From Linanthus parryae (Eukaryota > Streptophyta > Magnoliopsida > Ericales > Polemoniaceae), in NCBI GenBank assembly GCA_023055425.1, contig JALGPY010000001.1, positions 114,619,057 to 114,683,056 of the forward strand: a stretch of 64,000 bases of DNA. Reading direction: 5' to 3'. Positions 46,258-57,709 of the stretch are shown piece by piece. The notes beneath the pieces are model-generated. The model searched no databases, was not told where the DNA came from, and was given only the letters and a program-made list of their open reading frames with translations. The position numbers and the translations under genes are program-made. Within the stretch, counting starts at the first letter, position 1. Each line of letters begins with the position of its first letter.

Positions 46258-47127
46258 TGTTATGACGCAGCGGATGAATCCGGATATCAAGCAAGAACGA
46301 TGAACAAATAAAGAACGAGAGACAAGAATTTAACGTGGTTCACTAGTTGTGAAACTAGCTACATCCACGATCCGAAAAACTGATTTATTAGAGAGAAATA
46401 ATCCGATTACAACCACACTATGGACAAAAGTCCATAGAGGCCTCCCCGGCACACCACACACCAGTAAGCCACGACCTTAGGTCCTTATATAGGCCTAGGA
46501 TACCATCTTGGTGCCCAAGAAACAAAGAAGTTACCAGAAACGAACAAGGAAACAGTATCAGCCTCCCTATCGAACTATTCGGACCCGTCATTATCGAACT
46601 GTTCCCAGACCCGTCGTGTAATACCCCTAAATTTTAGCGGGGTTATTTTGTTAATTACTTATTTTCACGAGTTATTTGGTTGTTTAGAATTTCTCAAAAC
46701 TATTTTAACATCTTATATTTATTTTAGCTTAATTGTCTAAACCCTTAGTTAGTTACTTTCTATTCATTCTAAATAATCCTCCAACCTATTTTAATTTCCT
46801 AGTCATCAATCTTGGTGCTCCTAATGCACCCAATTAAAAATATCTCTCTAACTTCCAACAAAAATGGCAACAACCCATCTTTTCCATTTTCCTTAAATTG
46901 ATCTCCCATTTAAATTCTCTCAATCAATCACCAATATGGGAATCAAATTATTTTTCTTTCAAAACATTTCCATCTTCTCAACTCCAATTAATTATCCAAA
47001 TAATTTGGAGTAATTCCCTCAATTAATTTCCTCCATTCAACACCCCAATATGGAATACAATCAATCCTCTTCAAAAACATTTCCTTTTCTTCTCCAACCC
47101 ATCCATAACCTCCTATCACCCATCACC

Positions 47128-47135
47128 TATAAATA
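47128..47135 (+). promoter_or_regulatory. TATA box of the Ty3-type LTR
   Basis: TATAAATA, followed by a CT-rich start region. Same octamer at 49303-49310 and 51478-51485. Confidence 0.6.
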
Positions 47136-47402
47136 CTCCCCTCCTCTTCCTCATTTCTCACTCACATTTCTCTCTCACTCTCCCAACTCTCCCTCTCACT
47201 CTCTACTCACTTTGAACAAGCCACCACCGCCGCCAAGGAGGCCGACAAAGCCGACCCAACCCGACGGCGTCCATCTCTATGCCCATTGCCGCCACCTCCT
47301 TCGTCGTCACCTTTGTCATTTTCGATTCCGAGTTCATAGGTGGGGATTTCCTGGAAGATCCATACTACTAGTTCCTCTTGAACACCGTTCTCTTTTATTC
47401 AC

Positions 47403-48141
47403 GTAAGTACATATGTACAATGTCTTCAACTTTCAAAATATGGTTTGGCGTGAGTTATCATGGATCGTGACATATCATGCGTTACTCTTTAAATGTTATG
47501 CGACCTATCTTAGTAGAATTTTATCAAGACAAATTTTGGAAAGATTGTTTATCTTGGAAACAAATTGAAATGTTGAATTTAATGAACGATAATGGATATG
47601 GGGCGATGTACAGAGGATGTGCGTGAAGGCTAATATGGCCAAGGACGCTTATAGGCGATCCTTCGTTGGGTTTTATACCCTACCCTATATGGGTTTTATA
47701 AGGCGTGGAAACTATAGAGTACTACCTATACTGACGTAGGTCACTGCGGTATAGGGGTGTCGACACTTAAGGTTCTATAGTATGGTTCGAGCGGGGTATG
47801 CGTAGGGCTACCTTCTAACGCTCTTGGTGAATTGGGACGGGCGATGTCCCAAGAGGTACCTTTTTATATTGCATCGTGACCTCTCTGTGGACATACCTTA
47901 CCCGCTGGGTTTTCATGCCTCAGCCAAACTAAATGAATGAATGTGGTACTCTTTTATATCCGGCTTATTTCCAAAGTCCTCTCAATCATGTTTTTATACT
48001 CGCGTTATCTTAAAGATTCTTTTTATATTCATGTTTGTTCTAGCCAAAAACTCTTGTTTTACTCATTGTAGTATGTGCTTACTTAGTTTTTACTAATTAA
48101 AATTTTTCTGCGGTCGGCTTTCGCTATTTCAAAACCTGCAG
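47403..48141 (+). other. Intron-like interval inside the LTR
   Basis: A strong donor (CAC|GTAAGTAC) lies about 250 bases after the TATA box, and an acceptor CCTGCAG|GT ends at 48141, before AATAAA. The interval repeats in the other two LTRs at +2175 and +4350. Splicing is inferred, not shown. Confidence 0.4.
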
Positions 48142-48302
48142 GTCAAGAATAAGCTAACTGGGGTGGAAACGCGCACGAGCTAAGGAGTAGTACCACGCTA
48201 GCAAACAAGTAGTAGTTGTTTTTTTTTTTTGTTTTTTTTAAGACATGTTTACCCCCTTTTTGTTTAATAATGTAAGGAGGGTTTCTCCTTTACTTTTATT
48301 TC

Positions 48303-48308
48303 AATAAA
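48303..48308 (+). terminator. Poly(A) signal in the LTR
   Basis: AATAAA about 60 bases before the LTR end, fitting an R/U5 boundary. Repeats at 50478-50483 and 52653-52658. Confidence 0.5.
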
Positions 48309-48367
48309 GCACTTTGGATTTCGTTAAGTTGTACTAGCGAGGAACCGTAGGTTCCCGGGTTGTTTCA

Positions 48368-48791
48368 GTTGGTATCAGAGCCGACGGTTCCAACGCTAGT
48401 GCGACTTCTCGATTTCCATTAATAAAGATAAATAATAATTAAAAGCTTTTCAAAATTTAAAATGGACATAGGATAACTAAAACTAGAAATAAAATTAGAC
48501 AAGCCGGGGGTTATGGATAGCATAGTCCTTATTCTTTATTACTTGCATTTTCTGTCATATTATTTTTATTTATTCCTCATTTGGATAACTTGTTGTTCCT
48601 TAGCGTTACGTTGGTTATTCTTTTATTATTATTCGCATGCGTACTTGCTTTGTCATCCATGTTGCACTTAGAAACATTTACCTCTTAGGATTTACAATTA
48701 TGTCGCATCATCTTTGAAAGTCATTGCGGGTTGGAGCTGGAGGATTTGTTTTAAGCTTCGGGGACGAAGCTTTGTTTTAAGGGGTAGGTGA
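48368..48791 (+). other. Ty3-type internal region 1
   Basis: Primer site TGGTATCAGAGCC (48370-48382) and polypurine tract AAGGGGTAGGTGA (48779-48791). The GCTTCGGGGACGAAGC just before the tract is usual at the 3' end of Ty3 internal regions. No coding frame. Confidence 0.85.
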
Positions 48792-50542
48792 TGTAATACC
48801 CCTAAATTTTAGCGGGGTTATTTTGTTAATTACTTATTTTCACGAGTTATTTGGTTGTTTAGAATTTCTCAAAACTATTTTAACATCTTATATTTATTTT
48901 AGCTTAATTGTCTAAACCCTTAGTTAGTTACTTTCTATTCATTCTAAATAATCCTCCAACCTATTTTAATTTCCTAGTCATCAATCTTGGTGCTCCTAAT
49001 GCACCCAATTAAAAATATCTCTCTAACTTCCAACAAAAATGGCAACAACCCATCTTTTCCATTTTCCTTAAATTGATCTCCCATTTAAATTCTCTCAATC
49101 AATCACCAATATGGGAATCAAATTATTTTTCTTTCAAAACATTTCCATCTTCTCAACTCCAATTAATTATCCAAATAATTTGGAGTAATTCCCTCAATTA
49201 ATTTCCTCCATTCAACACCCCAATATGGAATACAATCAATCCTCTTCAAAAACATTTCCTTTTCTTCTCCAACCCATCCATAACCTCCTATCACCCATCA
49301 CCTATAAATACTCCCCTCCTCTTCCTCATTTCTCACTCACATTTCTCTCTCACTCTCCCAACTCTCCCTCTCACTCTCTACTCACTTTGAACAAGCCACC
49401 ACCGCCGCCAAGGAGGCCGACAAAGCCGACCCAACCCGACAGCGTCCATCTCTATGCCCATTGCCGCCACCTCCTTCGTCGTCACCTTTGTCATTTTCGA
49501 TTCCGAGTTCATAGGTGGGGATTTCCTGGAAGATCCATACTACTAGTTCCTCTTGAACACCGTTCTCTTTTATTCACGTAAGTACATATGTACAATGTCT
49601 TCAACTTTCAAAATATGGTTTGGCGTGAGTTATCATGGATCGTGACATATCATGCGTTACTCTTTAAATGTTATGCGACCTATCTTAGTAGAATTTTATC
49701 AAGACAAATTTTGGAAAGATTGTTTATCTTGGAAACAAATTGAAATGTTGAATTTAATGAACGATAATGGATATGGGGCGATGTACAGAGGATGTGCGTG
49801 AAGGCTAATATGGCCAAGGACGCTTATAGGCGATCCTTCGTTGGGTTTTATACCCTACCCTATATGGGTTTTATAAGGCGTGGAAACTATAGAGTACTAC
49901 CTATACTGACGTAGGTCACTGCGGTATAGGGGTGTCGACACTTAAGGTTCTATAGTATGGTTCGAGCGGGGTATGCGTAGGGCTACCTTCTAACGCTCTT
50001 GGTGAATTGGGACGGGCGATGTCCCAAGAGGTACCTTTTTATATTGCATCGTGACCTCTCTGTGGACATACGTTACCCGCTGGGTTTTCATGCCTCAGCC
50101 AAACTAAATGAATGAATGTGGTACTCTTTTATATCCGGCTTATTTCCAAAGTCCTCTCAATCATGTTTTTATACTCGCGTTATCTTAAAGATTCTTTTTA
50201 TATTCATGTTTGTTCTAGCCAAAAACTCTTGTTTTACTCATTGTAGTATGTGCTTACTTAGTTTTTACTAATTAAAATTTTTCTGCGGTCGGCTTTCGCT
50301 ATTTCAAAACCTGCAGGTCAAGAATAAGCTAACTGGGGTGGAAACGCGCACGAGCTAAGGAGTAGTACCACGCTAGCAAACAAGTAGTAGTTGTTTTTTT
50401 TTTTTGTTTTTTTTAAGACATGTTTACCCCCTTTTTGTTTAATAATGTAAGGAGGGTTTCTCCTTTACTTTTATTTCAATAAAGCACTTTGGATTTCGTT
50501 AAGTTGTACTAGCGAGGAACCGTAGGTTCCCGGGTTGTTTCA
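48792..50542 (+). repeat. Ty3-type LTR 2 (middle)
   Basis: Serves as 3' LTR of the left unit and 5' LTR of the right unit. It shares ACATACGTTACC with LTR 3 where LTR 1 has ACATACCTTACC. Confidence 0.92.
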
Positions 50543-50966
50543 GTTGGTATCAGAGCCGACGGTTCCAACGCTAGTGCGACTTCTCGATTTCCATTAATAA
50601 AGATAAATAATAATTAAAAGCTTTTCAAAATTTAAAATGGACATAGGATAACTAAAACTAGAAATAAAATTAGACAAGACGGGGGTTATGGATAGCATAG
50701 TCCTTATTCTTTATTACTTGCATTTTCTGTCATATTATGTTTATTTATTCCTCATTTGGATAACTTGTTGTTCCTTAGCGTTACGTTGGTTATTCTTTTA
50801 TTATTATTCGCATGCGTACTTGCTTTGTCATCCATGTTGCACTTAGAAACATTTACCTCTTAGGATTTACAATTATGTCGCATCATCTTTGAAAGTCATT
50901 TCGGGTTGGAGCTGGAGGATTTGTTTTAAGCTTCGGGGACGAAGCTTTGTTTTAAGGGGTAGGTGA
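50543..50966 (+). other. Ty3-type internal region 2
   Basis: Same 424 bp as internal region 1, with about three substitutions (for example GACAAGACGG against GACAAGCCGG). Primer site 50545-50557, polypurine tract 50954-50966. Confidence 0.85.
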
Positions 50967-52717
50967 TGTAATACCCCTAAATTTTAGCGGGGTTATTTTG
51001 TTAATTACTTATTTTCACGAGTTATTTGGTTGTTTAGAATTTCTCAAAACTATTTTAACATCTTATATTTATTTTAGCTTAATTGTCTAAACCCTTAGTT
51101 AGTTACTTTCTATTCATTCTAAATAATCCTCCAACCTATTTTAATTTCCTAGTCATCAATCTTGGTGCTCCTAATGCACCCAATTAAAAATATCTCTCTA
51201 ACTTCCAACAAAAATGGCAACAACCCATCTTTTCCATTTTCCTTAAATTGATCTCCCATTTAAATTCTCTCAATCAATCACCAATATGGGAATCAAATTA
51301 TTTTTCTTTCAAAACATTTCCATCTTCTCAACTCCAATTAATTATCCAAATAATTTGGAGTAATTCCCTCAATTAATTTCCTCCATTCAACACCCCAATA
51401 TGGAATACAATCAATCCTCTTCAAAAACATTTCCTTTTCTTCTCCAACCCATCCATAACCTCCTATCACCCATCACCTATAAATACTCCCCTCCTCTTCC
51501 TCATTTCTCACTCACATTTCTCTCTCACTCTCCCAACTCTCCCTCTCACTCTCTACTCACTTTGAACAAGCCACCACCGCCGCCAAGGAGGCCGACAAAG
51601 CCGACCCAACCCGACGGCGTCCATCTCTATGCCCATTGCCGCCACCTCCTTCGTTGTCACCTTTGTCATTTTCGATTCCGAGTTCATAGGTGGGGATTTC
51701 CTGGAAGATCCATACTACTAGTTCCTCTTGAACACCGTTCTCTTTTATTCACGTAAGTACATATGTACAATGTCTTCAACTTTCAAAATATGGTTTGGCG
51801 TGAGTTATCATGGATCGTGACATATCATGCGTTACTCTTTAAATGTTATGCGACCTATCTTAGTAGAATTTTATCAAGACAAATTTTGGAAAGATTGTTT
51901 ATCTTGGAAACAAATTGAAATGTTGAATTTAATGAACGATAATGGATATGGGGCGATGTACAGAGGATGTGCGTGAAGGCTAATATGGCCAAGGACGCTT
52001 ATAGGCGATCCTTCGTTGGGTTTTATACCCTACCCTATATGGGTTTTATAAGGCGTGGAAACTATAGAGTACTACCTATACTGACGTAGGTCACTGCGGT
52101 ATAGGGGTGTCGACACTTAAGGTTCTATAGTATGGTTCGAGCGGGGTATGCGTAGGGCTACCTTCTAACGCTCTTGGTGAATTGGGACGGGCGATGTCCC
52201 AAGAGGTACCTTTTTATATTGCATCGTGACCTCTCTGTGGACATACGTTACCCGCTGGGTTTTCATGCCTCAGCCAAACTAAATGAATGAATGTGGTACT
52301 CTTTTATATCCGGCTTATTTCCAAAGTCCTCTCAATCATGTTTTTATACTCGCGTTATCTTAAAGATTCTTTTTATATTCATGTTTGTTCTAGCCAAAAA
52401 CTCTTGTTTTACTCATTGTAGTATGTGCTTACTTAGTTTTTACTAATTAAAATTTTTCTGCGGTCGGCTTTCGCTATTTCAAAACCTGCAGGTCAAGAAT
52501 AAGCTAACTGGGGTGGAAACGCGCACGAGCTAAGGAGTAGTACCACGCTAGCAAACAAGTAGTAGTTGTTTTTTTTTTTTGTTTTTTTTAAGACATGTTT
52601 ACCCCCTTTTTGTTTAATAATGTAAGGAGGGTTTCTCCTTTACTTTTATTTCAATAAAGCACTTTGGATTTCGTTAAGTTGTACTAGCGAGGAACCGTAG
52701 GTTCCCGGGTTGTTTCA
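50967..52717 (+). repeat. Ty3-type LTR 3
   Basis: Last LTR, followed by the CGTCG target duplication. Private change CTTCGTTGTCACC near 51650. Confidence 0.92.
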
Positions 52718-52821
52718 CGTCGAACTATTCAAGACCCGTCGAACTGCTACTTCTTTGTCTTCCTTGCTTCCTCGTTGCTTCGCCGTTTTGACCGAATGCT
52801 AGCTTTGAATCATTCCCAACA

Positions 52822-53540
52822 GAAAGGTTATCCACAAAGATAACAAAGTATATGAAACCACCATACATGAGATGTTCATACATCAAAAATCACAAAATCG
52901 AGTGGTCGAGATGACATAACAATATAATCATAAAAGGGTAATGTGTGAATCTTAGTGTAACTGCACGCATTGCACGACAAGGAATAAGCCGATCTACTGA
53001 CAGGAAGAGAAAACTGCGAAACTAAATGCCAATAGATGGTGCTCGTCGGATGACCGAGTCGATGATGCCATGAGGTGAAGGAAAGACGAGACTCAGAGAC
53101 AACTGTCGGAATGAAGGAGAGGAAGTGGATTTCGGCCACTCATAGACGTCTTTCCTAAGCGAACTTGTCATAATGGGCACCCTGTAGTTTAATGCTTCAA
53201 GACGAAATCAGGAGAGGAAAAATCAATAAGAAGATCATGAGAAGTTCATAATTAGGAGACATATGCAAGGTTTTTCTTCATAGAAGAGACACAAAGACCA
53301 TAAGATAATGTAAATGAATGAGAGGAATAGTGAAGGATTATCCAACCAGTGTGAGTGATGACTTATGAGAAGACCGATTCCATCACTAATCATGCCTCGG
53401 ACTGAACGTAGGGTTGGTAAAGAAACAAGGTGTCAAGACCTGGTGTGATGTAAAGGGTAACCCCAATATTAAGAAACCTTGACGGAGTAGGTGGAACTCA
53501 AACTGAGCAGTGGCAACATGAGCTCTTAGCTGCTAATGAG
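52822..53540 (-). pseudogene. Old copia pol remnant (GAG-pre-integrase and integrase start)
   Basis: Minus strand: YEWPKSTS-like start near 53120, then SWHHRLGHPTSTIYWHLVSQ (53070-53000), CNACSYTKIHTLPF (52965-52925), RPLDFVIFDV, and in a shifted frame GFIYFVIFVDNLS at the LTR insertion point. It continues at 46257-45926. This is a different copia lineage from the 4937-13427 element. Stops and frameshifts are present. Confidence 0.8.
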
Positions 53541-53549
53541 AGGCAATCG

Positions 53550-54345
53550 GGGTTGGCTGACAAGAATCCAACGAGCGAGCCAATATGGTCTGCTGAAGCA
53601 TCCAACCGAACTGAGGACCTAGGCGGATCATGTGATCGTGTATACCATAACCCTCACAGTATTCCATGACTAAATAGTTGTTAAGATTCGTGATAGAAGG
53701 GTTCGTCATCTTGTTGCGCCTGTCTTCTAAGCGAAATGGAATGGAAGAAAACAGAGTCACGACGGAAATGTAGCAACAACGGTGTGCGGGTGGGTGGGTG
53801 TGGATGTGGGTGGAGGTTGCTAGTGCTGGTGATGAGGAGTTGAAGGAATAAGGTGGGTGAGAGAGAGAAATAGAGGTTGAGAAATTGGGGCTAATAAGGT
53901 ACCTTTTCTTTCAACTTACATCACTGTTTGACAGTATTCATTCAGCCACTTTGACTTGGTGATTTAGCTAAACGATACACAAATTTGATAATCTTTGCAT
54001 GATCTTATAGAATAAATTTTATTCTACAACATTATGGAAAAATTGCAAAAAAAAATAAATCTTTTTTGTATCCAAATCATCGAGTTAATGTGACGCGAAT
54101 ACGGGTTAAAAAGGCAACCGGAATCGAAAGAGAAGAAACGGAGGTAGTAGTTGGGTAGGGGCGAAGGGTGGGGTTAGCAACAATACTTCTGCTCTGCGCC
54201 TACAAATGTTCACTAGATACGTCAAAAGAAGAAGGCTGATTGAAATAATAAATAAAGAAAGAAATCAACATTGGATCAGGTGTCACGGTGGCCCACTAGA
54301 TGAATTTGGCAAAGATCTGATGCAGGCCTCCATTGGGTTCATATC
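53550..54345 (+). repeat. Repeat E, copy 2
   Basis: Partner of 18610-19442, including the MITE. Here it follows the copia remnant, while copy 1 follows a MIF fragment, so the left border (near GGGGTTGGCTGAC) is a real breakpoint. Confidence 0.7.
53902..54144. mobile_element. Stowaway-like MITE, family B, copy 2
   Basis: TA-bounded (53900-53901, 54145-54146), ends with inverted CTCCGTTTCTTC. Paralogue of 18988-19254. Confidence 0.55.
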
Positions 54346-54628
54346 GTGGTGTTCGTGCCAGTTTGCAAGCTTCTCCACTAATCCACAGGTTACTGAGATA
54401 TATCAACAATTTAGCTGAAAATGATCAGTATAGCTGCAAATGATATCTTATGAATTTCCAGTGTCCCCAGAGGATATTCTTTTGTACTTTGAAACACTTT
54501 TTACATGTCACACTATAGAATTTATGAGATACTCATGGGTCGATTATTAGTGAAAATCTAACACAGCTCGTTGTTGACTTAGTAATGTGAGTATCATATC
54601 TATTGAACCCATTATATATATGAGGTTG
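54346..54628 (-). repeat. Inverted MIF-unit block D, first piece
   Basis: Reverse complement of about 37995-38280. It continues at 56405 after the small LTR element. Confidence 0.7.
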
Positions 54629-56404
54629 TGACGCCGGGTTAAACAACTAAGCGAGGGATCATAGCGGAATCAACAAATGAAAAGGCAAAGAAATAGGGCA
54701 CGAAGCTCTCTAGAGTTCTGAATAATTTCAATAATCAATGTCTGACCAGAAATTTACCCACAAGCGGGTATAAATAGCTAAAATGCCTAATTATCAAAAT
54801 ATGGTAAAAATCCTAAAATTAATTCTAATAATAACTCTAACATAATAAAAAACTTAGCAAAACGATCCACCCAAATTGGGTTAAAATTAACATCCTAATT
54901 AATGAAAGAAGTGGCTGAAAATATAAAACAGGCAATTTCGACCTTTAAATGACCGAATTTGACCAAATTAGGGCGGTGCCCGTGATTATCACGGGTTCTT
55001 TTTAGAACGTCGTTTCCACTCAAGATAATGTATGATATTGCACGAATCTGACATCCTTCAATTCTGCCCCTGATTCTGTGTTTTGACCGAAACTGTTTTT
55101 CTGAAACAGTCGGATATTCCTTCGAAATTCTTCCTGCATCAGTCACCCCTTCTTCAAAAGAACTCGTCATCGAGTTCAATTTAGGATCTTGTGTGATTGA
55201 CTCGATCATAAATAGATCACAATAAAGGGATCGGAGCTTAATTGGAAAAAATAATAAATTGTTTAAATCATGTTTCACCGCCTCCTCTTCATCAGTATCC
55301 TCATCTTCATCTTCAATAACTATATTTTATGAAAAAATTAATTGAGAAGAATCCAAGTTTACCCCAAAGGGATTCAGAATATCATAATAGTGCTCGTAAT
55401 CCTCAATAGTAAATTCGTCATCTTTGTTTCCATTGTCATCATAAACGGGAGGTTTGTCCAATCCACCTCACGTTCACGTGAATTTAAAATTCGCTCATAA
55501 AAAACTGCATCACGGAAAATATGCTCGATTCGTAACATACCCGAAGAATCTGGAACATAAGTCTTCAAACTCGCTCCTCCATAACTCTCGTTCCGACTAC
55601 CGGAATCACCGTCGTAGCGGATCTCGAACGCGGGCTGCGAGTCTTGATCAAAGGTCTTGCACTCCTTGAATTCTCGTGCCGCGAAGTGTCGAGTTAAATC
55701 TGCAACTCGCCGCTGCAAATACAGCACCGCAAGGCTATGAGTTAGGTCTAAAATTTTCCTTTGCAAGTCTTGTATCATCATAACGTCTTGGACGTTCCAT
55801 TCCCATTGGTGGGCTTCCTCAGCCGGAACCTGCCAGCAGCCTCCAGGACGTCTACTCACCATTGTCGATGATGATCTTCCTCCCAAGTCGAACCAGGCTC
55901 TGATACCAAACTGACGCCGGGTTAAACAAGCAAGCGAGGGATCACAGCGGAATCAAGAAATGAAAAGGCAAGGAACTAGGGCACGAAGCTCTCTAGAGTT
56001 CTGAATAATTTCAATAATCAAAGTCTGACCAGAAATTTACCCACAAGCCGGGTAAAAATAGCTAAAATGTCTAATTATAAAAATATGGGAAAAATCCTAA
56101 AATCAATGCTAATAATAATTCTAACCTAATAAAAAAGTCAGCAAAAAGATCCACCCAAATTGGGTTAAAATTAACATCCTAATTAATGAAATAAATGTCT
56201 GAAAATATAAAACTGGCGATTTCGACCATTAAATGACCGAATTTGACCAAATCGGGGTGGTTCCCGTGATTTATCACAGATCCTTTTTAGATGTCGTTTC
56301 CATTCAAGATAATGTATGATTTTGCACGGATCCTGATTCTGCGTTTTGACTGAAACTGTTTTTCTGAAGCTGTCGGATATTCTTTCGAAATTCTTCCTAC
56401 ATCA
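54629..56404 (-). mobile_element. Small gag-bearing LTR element (TR-GAG-like), non-autonomous
   Basis: LTRs 54629-55141 and 55912-56404 (513 and 493 bp; minus strand TGATGCAGG ... GGCGTCA). Primer site TGGTATCAGAGCC (55896-55908) and polypurine tract GAAGAAGGGGTGA (55143-55155), both on the minus strand. Target duplication GGTTG (54624-54628, 56405-56409). The 770-bp internal part carries a gag-like frame only. The uninterrupted paralogous site is near 37995. LTRs differ by more bases than those of the Ty3 array, so this insertion is older. Confidence 0.88.
55374..55886 (-). CDS. Partial Ty3-type gag protein
   Basis: 170 codons, starting 10 bases after the primer site. VSRRPGG, a helical NVQDVMMIQDLQRKILDLTH stretch, then SYGGASLKTYVPDSSGMLRI and VFYERIL resemble the N-terminal third of plant Ty3 gag (compare the usual 'K..LP.F.G.L....F.DWL..VE.IF' pattern). 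The main capsid core and zinc knuckle are missing. It may be translated, but enzymes would have to come from elsewhere. Confidence 0.5.
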   Translation of the reverse strand: MGGRSSSTMVSRRPGGCWQVPAEEAHQWEWNVQDVMMIQDLQRKILDLTHSLAVLYLQRRVADLTRHFAAREFKECKTFDQDSQPAFEIRYDGDSGSRNESYGGASLKTYVPDSSGMLRIEHIFRDAVFYERILNSREREVDWTNLPFMMTMETKMTNLLLRITSTIMIF

Positions 56405-56596
56405 GGTTGTGACTACCATGTATATACTGAACACATTATATATATGAGTTTTGTATCTCGTGCAAGTTATATCTCTATTCCTCATATAGAGTGACCAATT
56501 ACGACCATTATATTATAGATGATTGTACTTGGTTTGGGTTCATATTATGAAGAGTTTGTATCAGATTTTATTTCGGTTTCTATGTATACTACGACA
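56405..56596 (-). repeat. Inverted MIF-unit block D, second piece
   Basis: Resumes block D after the insertion (GGTTGTGACTACCATGTATA) and leads into the inverted MITE. Confidence 0.7.
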
Positions 56597-56598
56597 TA

Positions 56599-56830
56599 CT
56601 TCATTTGTCCCATTCATATTTTCATGTTTTTTTCCTAAGCATTTTGAGTTGGTAAGTCGACTAGGAAATCGATACAAGAACTTACCAATCTTTTCGTATT
56701 GTTGTGGAGGCAGACTAACTCTACATATCATGAAAAAAATCACAAGTCCTTATAGATTTATACTAGCAAGATGACCTCCTCATAATGACTGAAAAAAGCA
56801 TGACAATATAGATGGGACTGAGAGAGTGAG
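56599..56830 (-). mobile_element. Stowaway-like MITE, family A, copy 4 (inverted)
   Basis: TA-bounded (56597-56598, 56831-56832). Same element as copies 1-3, in opposite orientation together with its flanks. Confidence 0.65.
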
Positions 56831-56832
56831 TA

Positions 56833-57405
56833 TATGGATAACTACAAAAGAAAGAATAGTTAATTTTTAATTTAAGTTGGTTAAATTTGACAGCCAGCAG
56901 TAATTTTCTTTTATTTTGCGTCTTACATCACAAAAGAGCTTCTTTTAGTATTTTTTCATCTTTTCTTTCAATAGAAAATGAAGTGTTTTATGTTCAATTA
57001 TTTTGCCTTCTCTTTTCCTTCTGAGCGGTATTTGTATCCCTTCTCTCTTTATCTCGCTTCTATTCTCTTTCTTACTCATGTAACTGACTCCACAGAGTAA
57101 AACCAGGAAAACATAGCGAGTGAATAGAAAAATCAATTTTTGATAAAGTAAAAAAACCAGCACATGCAGGTTTTCCTGAAAGAAAAGAACAAATTGACAA
57201 ATTAGAGTTAAAAAGTGAAAAGTGATATCAATCAAGTTCTAAAAATTGAACTTGTTAAACTCTTGAGCTAAGTTCTACAAATTGCCTCGTCCTCGCTATC
57301 TTATTTACGTCCTCCTATCTTATTTACTTTTGTATATATAATCACTGCTTCACTTTCATTATCACTTTCTTGCTCACCTCTCTCAACCTATATATATATA
57401 TGCAA
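56833..57405 (-). repeat. Inverted MIF-unit block C, partial
   Basis: Reverse complement of about 45110-45660. It breaks off in the TATATATATG stretch, where the duplicated TCP segment begins. The MIF-like gene itself is absent. Confidence 0.75.
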
Positions 57406-57410
57406 TGGTG

Positions 57411-57709
57411 GGTAATCCGACGTGGCTCCTGGGTTCTAGATCTGGGAGGCTAATCCGACGATGTGGGTGCAACCACAACTACCACCACCACCTTTGCCAC
57501 CGAAATACGGGCGTTTTGTGGCTAAGCAGGCGGTGAACCCTAGTTACAGTTCAGGTGGGTTCGGTGGGTTTTTCGACAGCGAGCTTATTTTGCTGCAGGA
57601 CCCTTATCTGGCGTGGTTGCTGTCACCATCGTCATCATCAACAGCAGCACCACAAGAGTCCAATAATGTTGCCGATGAGGATATACTTAACCTTGACGAG
57701 TACACATGA
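57411..57709 (+). pseudogene. TCP-like gene copy without the TCP domain
   Basis: High similarity to 27360-27645 starts in GTGGCTCCTGGGTTC and runs to the stop. An open frame from 57461 encodes WVQPQLPPPP, GGFGGF and the acidic DEDILNLDEYT end. The whole DNA-binding and dimerisation region is missing. With no TCP domain, it is most likely a dead fragment. Confidence 0.75.

Larger units (their letters stand above)
46617..48367 (+). repeat. Ty3-type LTR 1
   Basis: TG...CA ends, 1751 bp. It contains a TATA box, an intron-like interval and an AATAAA signal. A 118-codon frame (47050-47406) repeated in each LTR straddles the TATA box and likely start site, so I do not call it a gene. Confidence 0.92.
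46617..52717 (+). mobile_element. Ty3-type LTR-internal-LTR-internal-LTR array
   Basis: Three 1751-bp LTRs separated by two 424-bp internal regions, an exact 2175-bp period. Target duplication CGTCG (46612-46616, 52718-52722) flanks the whole array, so it arrived as one insertion or grew in place by unequal recombination. LTRs run TGTAATACCCC ... GTTGTTTCA. Each internal region has only a primer site and a polypurine tract and no gag or pol. LTR and internal copies differ at only a few bases. Non-autonomous and young. Confidence 0.92.
46258..52821 (-). mobile_element. copia-type solo LTR, split by a Ty3-type array
   Basis: Two pieces (46258-46616 and 52718-52821, about 458 bp of LTR) have TG...CA outer ends, minus strand TGTTGGGAATGATTC ... 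GTCATAACA, and a target duplication GAAAG (46253-46257, 52822-52826). The TTAACGTGGTTCAC region is typical of copia LTR ends. There is no polypurine tract or primer site at either side, so it is a solo LTR. It sits inside an older copia integrase frame. Confidence 0.8.

Noticed and set aside
48370..48382. TGGTATCAGAGCC, also at 50545 and inverted at 11986 and 55896, considered as tRNA parts
   Set aside because: These are retrotransposon primer binding sites next to LTR ends; no tRNA gene body is present.
47050..51756. 118-codon frame repeated three times (47050, 49225, 51400)
   Set aside because: It lies in the LTR, spans the TATA box and probable transcription start, and has low-complexity Pro/Ser/His content. 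It repeats only because the LTR does.
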